DNA from: Bacteroidales bacterium
GTDB taxonomy: Bacteria; Bacteroidota; Bacteroidia; Bacteroidales; Tenuifilaceae
Length of the DNA: 19,655 nucleotides
Direction of reading: 5' to 3'
Assembly: GCA_020636835.1 (NCBI GenBank)
Contig: JACJXC010000011.1
Coordinates: 1 to 19,655, forward strand
Shown here piece by piece: positions 6,808-15,145 of this stretch (its first letter is position 1; the number at the start of each line of letters is the position of its first letter). The notes beneath the pieces were generated by a model. That model did not search any database. It had not been told where the DNA came from and saw only the letters and a program-made list of their open reading frames with translations. The translations under genes and the position numbers were made by a program.

Positions 6808-9800
6808 ATGAAGTCGATATACCTGTATGTTTTGTTTTTTTCCATTTCGTTGATTTCCAAATCCCAGGAAGTTGGCTACCCCATTATTAGAAATTATACC
6901 ACAAGCGAGTACAATAACGAGCCTCAGGTTTTTTGTGCGATTCAAGATAAAAACGGCATACTTTACTTTAGTGCGGCTGACGGCATTCTGGAGTACGATG
7001 GAGTAAGATGGAGAAACATTTCAACTGGTAACGATCTCAGAATATACGATTTTGCAATTAATAAAAAAGATGATACAATATATGTTGCGGCGATTGGAGA
7101 TTTTGGTTATTTGGATTCAGATGATAGAGGAAATACTGTGTATAAAAGTCTTAAATATCTTCTTCCTGATACATTTAACTTAGGCAACATTTGGTCCGTA
7201 AGGACAACTTCAAATTTTGTATATTTTCAAACCTACGATGAAATATTGCAGTACTCTCCGAAATCTAAAAGCATTAAGATTTTTAAAGCAACGCCAAATA
7301 GCGCTTTCTCTTCAGGATTTGTTTATAACGATTTATACTATACTCATGTAGGCGGAAGAGGCCTTATAAAGATTGATAGTAATGAGATTATGACTTTGCC
7401 TCAAACGTATTTTTTTCGTGACAAAAGTTTTATTTCTGCACAGCCCTTCAACGACTCTACTTTGATAATTCCTACCCGTACAGAAGGACTCTATAGATAT
7501 TTTCCCGATAGCGATTTAAAACCTCAAATTTTTGAAATCTCCGAAAAAAACTTTTTGATTAATAATGATATATACAATGCAACATCCTACCTAAACGATT
7601 ATTATGTTTTAGGCTCTATAGTTAAAGGTGCTGTGCTAATAGATAAGCAGGGCAAGGTCTTACAGCACTATCAGGAGAGTAATCTTCTGCAGAACAACGA
7701 GATATATAAGGTTATAGCAGATCAGAGTAATAATATATGGTTTGGCTTATCCAATGGTATTAGTAAAGTTGAGTCGGGGTTGGATTTGACTTTCTGGGAT
7801 AAGAATAATGGTTTGAAAGGAAGTGTACTAAGCGTAATTCGATTTCGAGACACAGTTTATATCGCTACAAGTGTTAGCGTATTTTTCATTGATGATGAAA
7901 GTAGAATTAAAATTGTTAAGAACATACCCGTTGGCCAGAATTGGTGCTTTTTGCCAGTGCTTGGTGGCAAATCTCTTTGGGTTGGCACGTCACAGGGCAT
8001 TTATGAAATAAGAGGCGATCAAGCCATTCCATTATTATATAGTAGACAAATTCTTAAATTATACCAATCAATTAAAAACCCGAGTAGAATATTTTGCAGT
8101 GGCGACACCTATTTTTTTTCGGTAAAGAATGATAATGGGTTATGGATTTACGAGGGGGAATGGGCTGGAGTAACTGATGATATTCGTGGAATAATTGAGG
8201 ATGAAAATGGAGACATTTGGCTTGGTACTTTTAGAAATGGCGTGGTTAGAATTACTCCTGATTATAGGAATGTTTCACGACCTAAAAGTGTGCGTTATTA
8301 CGTGCAGAAGGATGGATTCGAATCACTAAAAAATATTTTACCCTTTAGTTACAAGAATAAGATTGTTTGGAGCACCGATAAGGGGCTTTACACATACAAC
8401 ACACTAACGGACCGATTTGAGCCCTTTTGCGAATTAGGCTTGAATTTATGCAATGGCAGTTCCGATGTGTTTTCGTTGCAAGAGACCCCCGATGGAAAAG
8501 TGTGGATTTGCCCGTTGGAGAATAAAAAAGCCGATATAGGTTACCTACAGCCCTATGGGAAAGGTTTTTACAACTGGGTGTTTGCTCCATTTCGGAGGAT
8601 TCCAAGCATGTTTTTAACCGCATTTTATGTAGAACCCAATGGAGTTGCGTGGGTTGGTGGAAGTGATGGGGTGTATCGTTACGATATGCGGGAAGATAAG
8701 AAGAATTATAACCAAGCATTCAGCTGTTTGATTCGAAGAATAATTGCAGGAAAAGATAGTTTAGTTTTTGGAGGTAATACCTCTAAAATTAAGCCCATAA
8801 GGTTGCCCTTTGAATTCAACACGTTGAAATTTGAGTTTGCTGCGCCATTTTTCGATCACGAAAAAAAAACACTTTATAGCTATCAACTCGTTGGTTTTGA
8901 TAAAGAATGGAGCCATTGGACAATAAATGCGGACAAGGAATACACCAATCTAAGCAGAGGGACTTACACATTTCAGGTAAAAGCAAGAAATGTATATGAC
9001 GTGGAGAGCAATATAAGCAAATTTGAAATTACAATTCTTCCCCCGTTTTATTTTACATGGTGGGCATATTGTATTTATACCACCCTGTTTGGATTGTTTA
9101 TCTTTGCTATGGTTAAACTTTTTACTTTGAAATTGGTTCGGCAGAAAGAACATTTGGAACAGATTGTACAAACTCGCACTGCCGAAATTGTCCTTCAGAA
9201 AGAAAAAATACAGTCGCAGAGAGATGAACTTGCAATTGCCAATGCCACCAAGGACAAGTTTTTTAGTATCATAGCGCACGATTTGCGTAATCCTTTTAAT
9301 ACTCTTTTAGGTTTCTCTGAATTGCTTATAGATCAGATTAAATCAAAGGATTTTGATAAGAGCTATGAGTTTGCAAAGATTATTAATAAAACATCGTCGG
9401 CGTCCTATGAGTTGCTTGAGAATTTGCTCAATTGGAGTCGCTCTCAAACAGGCAAAATTTTATTTAATCCCGAAGATGTTGACATTAAGAGTTTGATTGA
9501 CACCAATATTCTTCTATTGAGTAATTTGGCCGAAAAGAAAGGTATAGTTTTGTCATCTACCTTAAACCATAAAACTTTGGCTTTTGCCGATAAAAATATG
9601 GTATTAACCATTCTGAGGAATTTGATTACCAACGCAATAAAATTTTCAAGAAAAGGAGATAAAATAACCGTATCGGTGGATGAAGGCAAGGCGTTTTATA
9701 CTATTCGTGTTTCGGATACTGGTATTGGAATCGATGAAACAAAAATTAAAAAGTTGTTTCTTATTAGCGAAAATATTAAGACAGAAGGGACTGAACGTGA

Positions 9801-9936
9801 GCATGGAACTGGATTGGGATTAATTCTTTGCAAAGAATTTGTTGATTATCATAAAGGAATGATTTGGGTTGAAAGCCAGGTTGGAGTTGGCAGTACGTTT
9901 TCATTTACATTACCGAGAACCTTACTTGAAATCTAG
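6808..9936 (+). CDS. Periplasmic-sensing histidine kinase with Reg_prop propeller and Y_Y_Y domain (1042 aa)
   Basis: This is a large membrane sensor kinase. A signal peptide (MKSIYLYVLFFSISLISKSQ) leads to about 640 residues of two-component-regulator propeller repeats (ENGDIWLGTFRNGVVRI is typical), a Y_Y_Y domain at about 668-745, one membrane span at about 751-773, a short coiled coil, a HisKA domain with phospho-acceptor H824 (IIAHDLRNPF), and a HATPase domain with N942 (RNLITNAIKFS), D970 (DTGIGID) and GTGLGL. It ends after the ATPase domain, so unlike hybrid systems such as the Bacteroides HTCS proteins it has no receiver or AraC domain and needs a separate response regulator, none of which is in the window. 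I chose the ATG at 6808 because the signal peptide begins there; a TTG at 6760 would add 16 residues. The ligand is unknown. Confidence 0.92.
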   Translation: MKSIYLYVLFFSISLISKSQEVGYPIIRNYTTSEYNNEPQVFCAIQDKNGILYFSAADGILEYDGVRWRNISTGNDLRIYDFAINKKDDTIYVAAIGDFGYLDSDDRGNTVYKSLKYLLPDTFNLGNIWSVRTTSNFVYFQTYDEILQYSPKSKSIKIFKATPNSAFSSGFVYNDLYYTHVGGRGLIKIDSNEIMTLPQTYFFRDKSFISAQPFNDSTLIIPTRTEGLYRYFPDSDLKPQIFEISEKNFLINNDIYNATSYLNDYYVLGSIVKGAVLIDKQGKVLQHYQESNLLQNNEIYKVIADQSNNIWFGLSNGISKVESGLDLTFWDKNNGLKGSVLSVIRFRDTVYIATSVSVFFIDDESRIKIVKNIPVGQNWCFLPVLGGKSLWVGTSQGIYEIRGDQAIPLLYSRQILKLYQSIKNPSRIFCSGDTYFFSVKNDNGLWIYEGEWAGVTDDIRGIIEDENGDIWLGTFRNGVVRITPDYRNVSRPKSVRYYVQKDGFESLKNILPFSYKNKIVWSTDKGLYTYNTLTDRFEPFCELGLNLCNGSSDVFSLQETPDGKVWICPLENKKADIGYLQPYGKGFYNWVFAPFRRIPSMFLTAFYVEPNGVAWVGGSDGVYRYDMREDKKNYNQAFSCLIRRIIAGKDSLVFGGNTSKIKPIRLPFEFNTLKFEFAAPFFDHEKKTLYSYQLVGFDKEWSHWTINADKEYTNLSRGTYTFQVKARNVYDVESNISKFEITILPPFYFTWWAYCIYTTLFGLFIFAMVKLFTLKLVRQKEHLEQIVQTRTAEIVLQKEKIQSQRDELAIANATKDKFFSIIAHDLRNPFNTLLGFSELLIDQIKSKDFDKSYEFAKIINKTSSASYELLENLLNWSRSQTGKILFNPEDVDIKSLIDTNILLLSNLAEKKGIVLSSTLNHKTLAFADKNMVLTILRNLITNAIKFSRKGDKITVSVDEGKAFYTIRVSDTGIGIDETKIKKLFLISENIKTEGTEREHGTGLGLILCKEFVDYHKGMIWVESQVGVGSTFSFTLPRTLLEI

Positions 9937-9982
9937 TGCATAGGAATAAATAAGAGAATACCTAATTGTTTTTAAGACCTTT

Positions 9983-10033
9983 GTTCGAGCGCGTCTTCAA
10001 GACGCGTTCGCTCTAGTGGCTCAAGTTTCCACT
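9983..10033. repeat. Two adjacent hairpins after the histidine kinase gene
   Basis: CGCGTCTTCAAGACGCG (9990-10006) is a perfect 17-base palindrome inside a longer GAGCG...CGCTC stem, followed by AGTGG (10015-10019) pairing with CCACT (10029-10033). There is no T run, so this looks more like an intergenic repeat of the kind common in Bacteroidota than a canonical terminator, though it may end transcripts from the kinase gene. Confidence 0.45.
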
Positions 10034-10091
10034 TCGCCTACAAGTTATAATTGTGCACTCGTCATAAGAAGAACACTAACCGAGTTAGTAT

Positions 10092-10544
10092 CTATTTAAG
10101 TTCTCTCTTTACCCTTATGTATATGTATCTCATAATAAAAAAAAGTAATAGAGAAATACATAAACTAACAAACTCTATGAAAACAAGATGCCATAACCTA
10201 CCATAAACATCAAAAGAATTACTTCCCTTTTCTGTTAAATAAACCTTATCTGTTTTGGTGTTGTACCACACATAGTAGAAATTATCTATAGTCAACTCAT
10301 CTTCAGCTGCATCTTGTACAACTATTTTTTTATTATTTAAGATACAATACGACCTTACGCTCGGAGAACGACCTGCACCACCCTCCTTCGTTTCAATTTT
10401 AACAAACTTTTTAACAAAATAGTCCCTAGTAATTACATCACCAATAGCACTCCTTAAAGGAAATAAAGCAGTTGATATTGTAAACCAAATTGATAATAAC
10501 AAAAAAATAAAGCATATAATATAAACTATTTTTAAGATTTTCAT
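10092..10544 (-). CDS. Small protein with two membrane spans, unknown function (150 aa)
   Basis: I do not recognise the family. The protein has an N-terminal span (ILKIVYIICFIFLLLSIWFT, about 3-22), a middle domain of about 85 residues outside the membrane, and a second span near the end (LVFIEFVSLCISLLLFFIMR) followed by a basic tail (YIYIRVKRELK). With both termini in the cytoplasm the middle part would face the periplasm. The gene is noticeably AT-rich compared with its neighbours. Its start lies 10 bases after the stop of a short C-terminal stub of another gene on the same strand. Small two-TM proteins placed directly after a large gene are sometimes immunity proteins for polymorphic toxins, but that is only an inference here. 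Confidence 0.7.
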   Translation of the reverse strand: MKILKIVYIICFIFLLLSIWFTISTALFPLRSAIGDVITRDYFVKKFVKIETKEGGAGRSPSVRSYCILNNKKIVVQDAAEDELTIDNFYYVWYNTKTDKVYLTEKGSNSFDVYGRLWHLVFIEFVSLCISLLLFFIMRYIYIRVKRELK

Positions 10545-10554
10545 ATCTCAAATT

Positions 10555-10695
10555 TTATTTAGGTAAATCTAACTCCCATCGTACCTGATCGAGTAATTGT
10601 GTTTCGTACTTAAAGTTAACAATATCCCAATTAGTATCACCCCAAACCTCGGGTATTGATACTTTACAACTAACACCAGCCGTTAATATATTAAT
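10555..10695 (-). pseudogene. C-terminal stub of an unrecognised protein-coding gene
   Basis: On the minus strand an open stretch of 46 codons without a start ends at a TAA at 10557-10555. It reads ILTAGVSCKVSIPEVWGDTN and then WDIVNFKYETQLLDQVRWEL and DLPK, a composition typical of real protein. A TAA stands just upstream in frame (10698-10696), so the rest of the gene is missing or frame-shifted. Its spacing to the two-TM gene (10 bases) suggests the two once formed an operon. I cannot name the family; a toxin or other large secreted protein would fit the position. Confidence 0.45.
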
Positions 10696-10928
10696 TTAGT
10701 TATCTAGAAATAAGTCTATTGATTAGTTAAGTGTTTGCAAGTACCAATTTGAACAAGTTATGATTAAAATACCCACCCAGCCTAACCAATCGCCAGTGCT
10801 AATGTATAAAAAAGATTCTGAATGATAATCTGAAGATCCACTTTACACTTCAAAAATCATCATTCGTTAATCAATATTCTTTAAAAATCTCACTTTTACG
10901 ATAGGGGTAAATCTGAAAACGGTTGTCA

Positions 10929-10936
10929 TAGGTTTG
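10929..10936 (+). promoter_or_regulatory. Candidate -7 box for the TonB receptor gene
   Basis: TAGGTTTG matches TAnnTTTG 18 bases before the start codon at 10955. The expected upstream element is not obvious. The rest of the gap (10696-10928) is AT-rich and I see no other gene in it. Confidence 0.3.
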
Positions 10937-10954
10937 AATTATAATTAAAAAACC

Positions 10955-13333
10955 ATGAAAACAACTATTAAACTTATTGCGAAACTCTTTATTTATCTTG
11001 CGCTTTACGCGTTTTGTTTAGTATCATTTAAAATTGCAAACTCCCAAAATTTAACCCAAGTTATTAAGGGTAATATTGTAGATGTTGAAACGCAAACCAC
11101 GCTTCCAGGAGCAACCGTGGTAGTGCTTGGTACCAATCCAACATTAGGAACATCAACCGATATGGATGGTAATTACCGAATCGAAAATGCGCCGCTTGGT
11201 CGTTACAGCATTCAGATTGATTTTGTAGGGTACGAACCGGTTGTAATTCCCGAGGTGCTTATTACATCGAGCAAGGAGGTTGTGCTCAATGTTGGTATTA
11301 AGCAGAGTATCAACCATATTCAGGAGGTGGTTGTAAAGGCACATACACGTAAGGATAAGCCAATGAACCCAATGGCTACCATCAGCGCAAAATCGTTTAC
11401 GGTTGAGGAGACCCGTCGTTACGCTGGTGGTATGGACGATCCAGCCCGCATGGTATCTGCATTTGCCGGTGTTACCGTGGGTAACATTCAGGATAACGCC
11501 ATTATTATTCGGGGTAACTCACCCAAAGGTGTTTCGTGGCGGTTGGAGGGTGTGGAGATACCAAACCCAAACCACTTTGCAGGTGGAAATGTTGCAGGCG
11601 GTGGCGTGGTAACTGTTTTTAGCAGTCAACTGTTGGCCAACTCCGATTTCTTCACAGGTGCCTTTCCTGCTGAATATGGTAATGCGCTTGCAGGTGTGTT
11701 CGATATGAAGCTACGTAGCGGAAACAACGAAAAACGCGAGAGCACATTCCAAGCCGGACTAATGGGAATTGACTTTGCCTCTGAGGGCCCTTTTGTTAAA
11801 GGTGGAAAATCGAGCTATCTATTCAACTACCGATACTCTACCCTTGACTTAATTAGCAAGATGGGGCTTATACCCTCGGAGCAAATACCGCGCTATCAGG
11901 ATTTGTCGTTTAAGTTGAATTTTCCAACCAGCAAGGCAGGAACTTTCTCGGTTTGGGGCGTTGGTGCAATTGATAACAACACCGAACCCGAGGATAAGGA
12001 CTCGGTAAACTGGGAGAGCGACTGGGATAGAACATCGTACGATTGGAATTTAAGTATGGGTGCTGCGGGTATATCACATAAAATTTTGTTGGGAAAGCAA
12101 TCGTATCTGAACACATCGGTATCGGCATCGGGAACGGTGAATACCATGTTCGGGGAGCGATACGATGATATGCTTGAGTTTCGCCCCAACTGGGATTTTA
12201 CCGATAAATCGGGCAGGGTAGGGGTTAATACTTTTTTGAACCATAAATTCAGCGCCAAACACACTATTCGCACAGGCGTAAACTACAGTAAAATTCTGTA
12301 TAATATCGATTTAAGCAGTACCATAAACGATAAACCCGAAACCTTTCGGAATTATGTTAAACAGAAGGGAAGCAGCAATTACGCAGAATTCTACATACAA
12401 TCGAAGTATAGTGTAACACAGAATTTAACTGCCAATACGGGGGTTAATGTCAATTACTTTGCGTTGAATGGGAACTACTCAATCGATCCTCGTTTCAGCC
12501 TTAAATGGGATTTTGCCCAGAACCAATCACTTTCGTTTGGTTACGGAAAACACAGCCAGCTGGAGGAATTAAAAATCTATCTTATAAAGAAAGAGGTCGA
12601 TGGACAGGATTACCAGCCCAATAAAAACTTGGAATTATCACAAGCACACCACTTTATACTTGCTTACGATTGGTTAATCAACAGCAACCTGAGGTTGAAG
12701 GTGGAGCCTTACTATCAGTACCTTTACGATGTACCCGGAATTGCAGACAGTTCCTATTCTTTAATCAACTTTAAGCAGGACTGGTCGTTTATGAATGCCC
12801 TGGAGAACAACAGCGTTGGGCGAAACATTGGGGTTGATATAACCTTTGAGCGGTTCTTGAATAACAATTACTACTATTTGGTTACTGCATCAATATTCGA
12901 TTCCAAGTACAAAGGCGACGATAATGTGTGGCGTGATACCCGTTACGACAAGGGTTTTGCAATGAACATACTATTTGGAAAGGAGTTTATGTTCAGCAAA
13001 AACAGGATGTTGGGTGTCAACCTAAGGGCGAATGTAATGGGAGGGGAGCGCTACAGCCCCGTAAATTATACGCAATCGATGGTCGATAAAATAGTTGTTT
13101 ATGACGAGTCGCGTGCTTTCGAAAAGCAGAATTCCACCACATGCAATATGGATATTTCCATTACGTACCGGGCCAATAAACGACGATATTCGGGAGTGTG
13201 GGCTCTTCAGGTAAAGAATGTGTTAGGTTCGCCCATGGAGCAGGGCTATATGTATAATTACCGAACCAATCAAATTGAGAAAACTAGGTCCACTGTTGTT
13301 TTGCCAGTACTCAGCTACAAGGTGGAATTTTAG
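10955..13333 (+). CDS. TonB-dependent outer-membrane receptor with carboxypeptidase-regulatory-like N-terminal domain (792 aa)
   Basis: This is an outer-membrane barrel that imports a substrate using TonB energy. A signal peptide occupies about residues 1-31. It is followed by a carboxypeptidase-regulatory-like beta domain (about 37-120, with GNIVDVETQTTLPGATVVVL and DMDGNYRIENAPLGRYSIQI), a plug (about 140-255, with DNAIIIRGNSPKGVSWRLEG and FPAEYGNALAGVFDMKLRSG), and a barrel to the end. The final residues SYKVEF end in phenylalanine, as outer-membrane barrels usually do. It has no STN domain, so it probably does not signal to FecR directly, and no SusD partner lies beside it. The substrate cannot be read from the sequence. 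The gene seems to be its own transcription unit, ending at the terminator at 13341-13375. Confidence 0.92.
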   Translation: MKTTIKLIAKLFIYLALYAFCLVSFKIANSQNLTQVIKGNIVDVETQTTLPGATVVVLGTNPTLGTSTDMDGNYRIENAPLGRYSIQIDFVGYEPVVIPEVLITSSKEVVLNVGIKQSINHIQEVVVKAHTRKDKPMNPMATISAKSFTVEETRRYAGGMDDPARMVSAFAGVTVGNIQDNAIIIRGNSPKGVSWRLEGVEIPNPNHFAGGNVAGGGVVTVFSSQLLANSDFFTGAFPAEYGNALAGVFDMKLRSGNNEKRESTFQAGLMGIDFASEGPFVKGGKSSYLFNYRYSTLDLISKMGLIPSEQIPRYQDLSFKLNFPTSKAGTFSVWGVGAIDNNTEPEDKDSVNWESDWDRTSYDWNLSMGAAGISHKILLGKQSYLNTSVSASGTVNTMFGERYDDMLEFRPNWDFTDKSGRVGVNTFLNHKFSAKHTIRTGVNYSKILYNIDLSSTINDKPETFRNYVKQKGSSNYAEFYIQSKYSVTQNLTANTGVNVNYFALNGNYSIDPRFSLKWDFAQNQSLSFGYGKHSQLEELKIYLIKKEVDGQDYQPNKNLELSQAHHFILAYDWLINSNLRLKVEPYYQYLYDVPGIADSSYSLINFKQDWSFMNALENNSVGRNIGVDITFERFLNNNYYYLVTASIFDSKYKGDDNVWRDTRYDKGFAMNILFGKEFMFSKNRMLGVNLRANVMGGERYSPVNYTQSMVDKIVVYDESRAFEKQNSTTCNMDISITYRANKRRYSGVWALQVKNVLGSPMEQGYMYNYRTNQIEKTRSTVVLPVLSYKVEF

Positions 13334-13340
13334 AGAACAA

Positions 13341-13375
13341 AAGCCCCGCAAATAAGCTGATTTGTGGGGCTTTTT
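13341..13375. terminator. Bidirectional intrinsic terminator between the TonB receptor gene and argR
   Basis: AAGCCCCGCAAAT pairs with ATTTGTGGGGCTT (one mismatch) around the loop AAGCTG. TTTTT follows on the plus strand and TTTTGTT on the minus strand, so it serves both convergent genes. Confidence 0.9.
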
Positions 13376-13378
13376 AAT

Positions 13379-13837
13379 TTAAATAATTTTTGGGAAGAAT
13401 GGCCGTAACGCGTGTTTTACTTCGGAATCGGTGTGGGGTTGTCTGCTGATAATCAGTACGGTATCGTCGCCTGCAATGGTGCCCGAAATCTCCTTCAATC
13501 TCAATGAGTCGATGTAAACACCAACACCACTGGCAAAGCCGGCCATAGTTTTAATTACACCGATGTGATAGGTGAATTCTACGGATAATACGCTATCGCC
13601 GGGTTTCATTACGGTTTGCGGATCCTTTACCCCAATATTTTGCGGAAGAACATAAACATACCCTTTCCCTGGATCGGAAATTTTTGCGATGCCCATTTCC
13701 TTAATATCGCGCGATAGTGTGGCTTGTGTTATACTGTAGCCTTTTGTGTGGAGAATGGAGAGCAACTCCTCTTGTCCCGATATTTTTTGCGACACAATTA
13801 TTTCCCGAATATCCTGTTGCCTGTTGGACTTTATCAT
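13379..13837 (-). CDS. argR: Arginine repressor ArgR (152 aa)
   Basis: ArgR binds ARG boxes as an arginine-dependent hexamer and controls arginine synthesis and breakdown genes. The N-terminal winged helix is visible (SITQATLSRDIKEMGI, 35-50, with the S42-R43 pair that contacts DNA), and the C-terminal domain has the arginine-binding and oligomer motif GTIAGDDT (119-126). Length fits the family (~150). I chose the ATG at 13837 (MIKSNRQQDI); an ATG 13 codons upstream would add an atypical MYIYISNYQ tail. No arginine biosynthesis gene is in the window, so it probably acts in trans. It shares its terminator with the convergent TonB receptor gene. Confidence 0.95.
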   Translation of the reverse strand: MIKSNRQQDIREIIVSQKISGQEELLSILHTKGYSITQATLSRDIKEMGIAKISDPGKGYVYVLPQNIGVKDPQTVMKPGDSVLSVEFTYHIGVIKTMAGFASGVGVYIDSLRLKEISGTIAGDDTVLIISRQPHTDSEVKHALRPFFPKII

Positions 13838-13903
13838 CGAAATACTCTTTTGATAATTAGATATATAGATATACACATTGATTCAAAACCAAAACACAAC
13901 GAG

Positions 13904-13922
13904 TTATCTGTAAGCAGATTAA
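13904..13922. promoter_or_regulatory. argR: Palindrome upstream of argR, possible ArgR operator
   Basis: TTATCTGTAAGCAGATTAA has perfect ATCTG/CAGAT arms around a 4-base centre and weaker outer symmetry, about 18 bp in all, the size of an ARG box. It lies 67 bases upstream of the argR start codon. It does not match the E. coli ARG-box sequence closely, so autoregulation is inferred only from position and symmetry. Confidence 0.3.
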
Positions 13923-14133
13923 TTATTTACGGTAAAGATATATACTTTGTAGTACGTAGTGAAATCTTATATCCCTATTTAATCATGCTGAAGTATATTG
14001 TTCAGCAGGTTTTTCGGGCGGTTTTGCATTTCACATACATTGTGGAGTTCCGAGTGTTTGTGTGGTGTAATATGCGTTTTGCAAATTTTAACATCCTTAA
14101 CACAATATAAATCCAAGCTATTGGTTTTTTAGT

Positions 14134-14141
14134 TAGGTTTG
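14134..14141 (+). promoter_or_regulatory. Candidate -7 box for the gldA transcription unit
   Basis: TAGGTTTG matches TAnnTTTG and would give a leader of about 20 bases before the ATG at 14169. The -33 element is not clear. Confidence 0.3.
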
Positions 14142-14168
14142 TATTGTTTTTTTTGATGATTAAGGATT

Positions 14169-15089
14169 ATGTCGATCAATGTAAGTAACGTTACCAAGAT
14201 GTACGGTCAGCAAACTGCGCTCAGCTCAGTTTCGTTTACCATACCCACGGGTCAGGTGGTAGGTTTGCTTGGCCCCAACGGTGCTGGAAAATCTACATTG
14301 ATGAAGATTATCACGGGTTACATAAAGCAATCGTCCGGATTAGTTGAGGTTAATGGCAATAATACGCAGAGCACCGACTACGATTTTAGGCGCGAAATTG
14401 GATACCTTCCCGAGAACAACCCGCTATACGTTGATATGTATATTAAGGAGTATTTGCTTTGGGTGGCTGGTATTTACAGGTTGGGTTCAAAGGCTCAGAG
14501 CCGGGTTAAGGAATTGATAGATCTTACCGGTATTGGGCACGAGCAGAATAAGCGGATAGGATCGCTATCGAAAGGGTACCGGCAGCGTGTGGGGTTGGCT
14601 CAGGCGTTAATCCATAACCCCAGCGTGCTTATTCTGGATGAGCCCACAAGCGGACTCGATCCCAACCAAATCATCGAGATTCGGAATCTAATATCGAGCA
14701 TAGGTCAGGATAAAACCGTAATCCTGTCAACCCATATAATGCAAGAGGTTGAGGCCATTTGCAAGCGCATTATCATTATTAACCGTGGCAAGCTGGTTGC
14801 CGATGGTTCAACCGTTGAGGTGAAGGCCATGTCGTCTGCGCTCGGGAAGCAGGTGATGGTCGAATTCCTAGAGGATGTACCCATAGCCCTGATTCAGGGA
14901 GTTGAGGGAGTTGCCAGTGTAACAAAGCTCGATGGCTGTGGCTGGATGTTGTCGTCGAGTGGAATGGTAGATGTTCGACCCAATGTTTTTAACTTTGCCA
15001 AGCAGAACGGCTATACCCTTTTAACGCTGAGCGAGCAAAACCTTCAGCTCGAAGAGGTGTTTCAGAACCTTACAATGGTTAATTCCTAA
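14169..15089 (+). CDS. gldA: GldA-like ABC transporter ATP-binding protein (306 aa)
   Basis: This is the cytoplasmic ATPase of an ABC exporter. Visible motifs are Walker A GPNGAGKST (35-43), signature LSKGYRQR (133-140), Walker B VLILDEPTSGLD (153-164) and the H-loop histidine H189 (STHIMQEVEA). The Q-loop position reads GYLPENNPLY, with E where most families have Q, as I recall for GldA-type proteins. The C-terminal ~90 residues form the regulatory extension. Length and sequence fit GldA, which in gliding Bacteroidota works with the membrane proteins GldF and GldG. Those genes are not in the window, and GldA homologues also occur in non-gliding species, so the symbol marks homology rather than proven gliding. 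The next gene starts 56 bases later and may be cotranscribed. Confidence 0.85.
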   Translation: MSINVSNVTKMYGQQTALSSVSFTIPTGQVVGLLGPNGAGKSTLMKIITGYIKQSSGLVEVNGNNTQSTDYDFRREIGYLPENNPLYVDMYIKEYLLWVAGIYRLGSKAQSRVKELIDLTGIGHEQNKRIGSLSKGYRQRVGLAQALIHNPSVLILDEPTSGLDPNQIIEIRNLISSIGQDKTVILSTHIMQEVEAICKRIIIINRGKLVADGSTVEVKAMSSALGKQVMVEFLEDVPIALIQGVEGVASVTKLDGCGWMLSSSGMVDVRPNVFNFAKQNGYTLLTLSEQNLQLEEVFQNLTMVNS

Positions 15090-15145
15090 TTCGCATAAAA
15101 ACAAAAACCCAAACAATAAATTTTTAACTAACCAATCAATTACTT

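Larger units (their letters stand above)
13838..14168. other. AT-rich divergent intergenic region between argR and gldA
   Basis: I see no gene here. It should hold the promoters of both divergent genes. Apart from the palindrome at 13904-13922 and the TAGGTTTG box at 14134-14141, listed separately, it contains only AT-rich sequence such as TATATAGATATAC (13863-13875). Confidence 0.5.

Noticed and set aside
8345..9279. Minus-strand frames opposite the histidine kinase
   Set aside because: Both are shadows of a clearly coding, motif-rich gene.
13724..14110. 128-codon plus-strand frame overlapping the 5' part of argR and the divergent intergenic region
   Set aside because: It is antisense to argR in its first third and then passes through AT-rich promoter sequence; no domain is recognisable.
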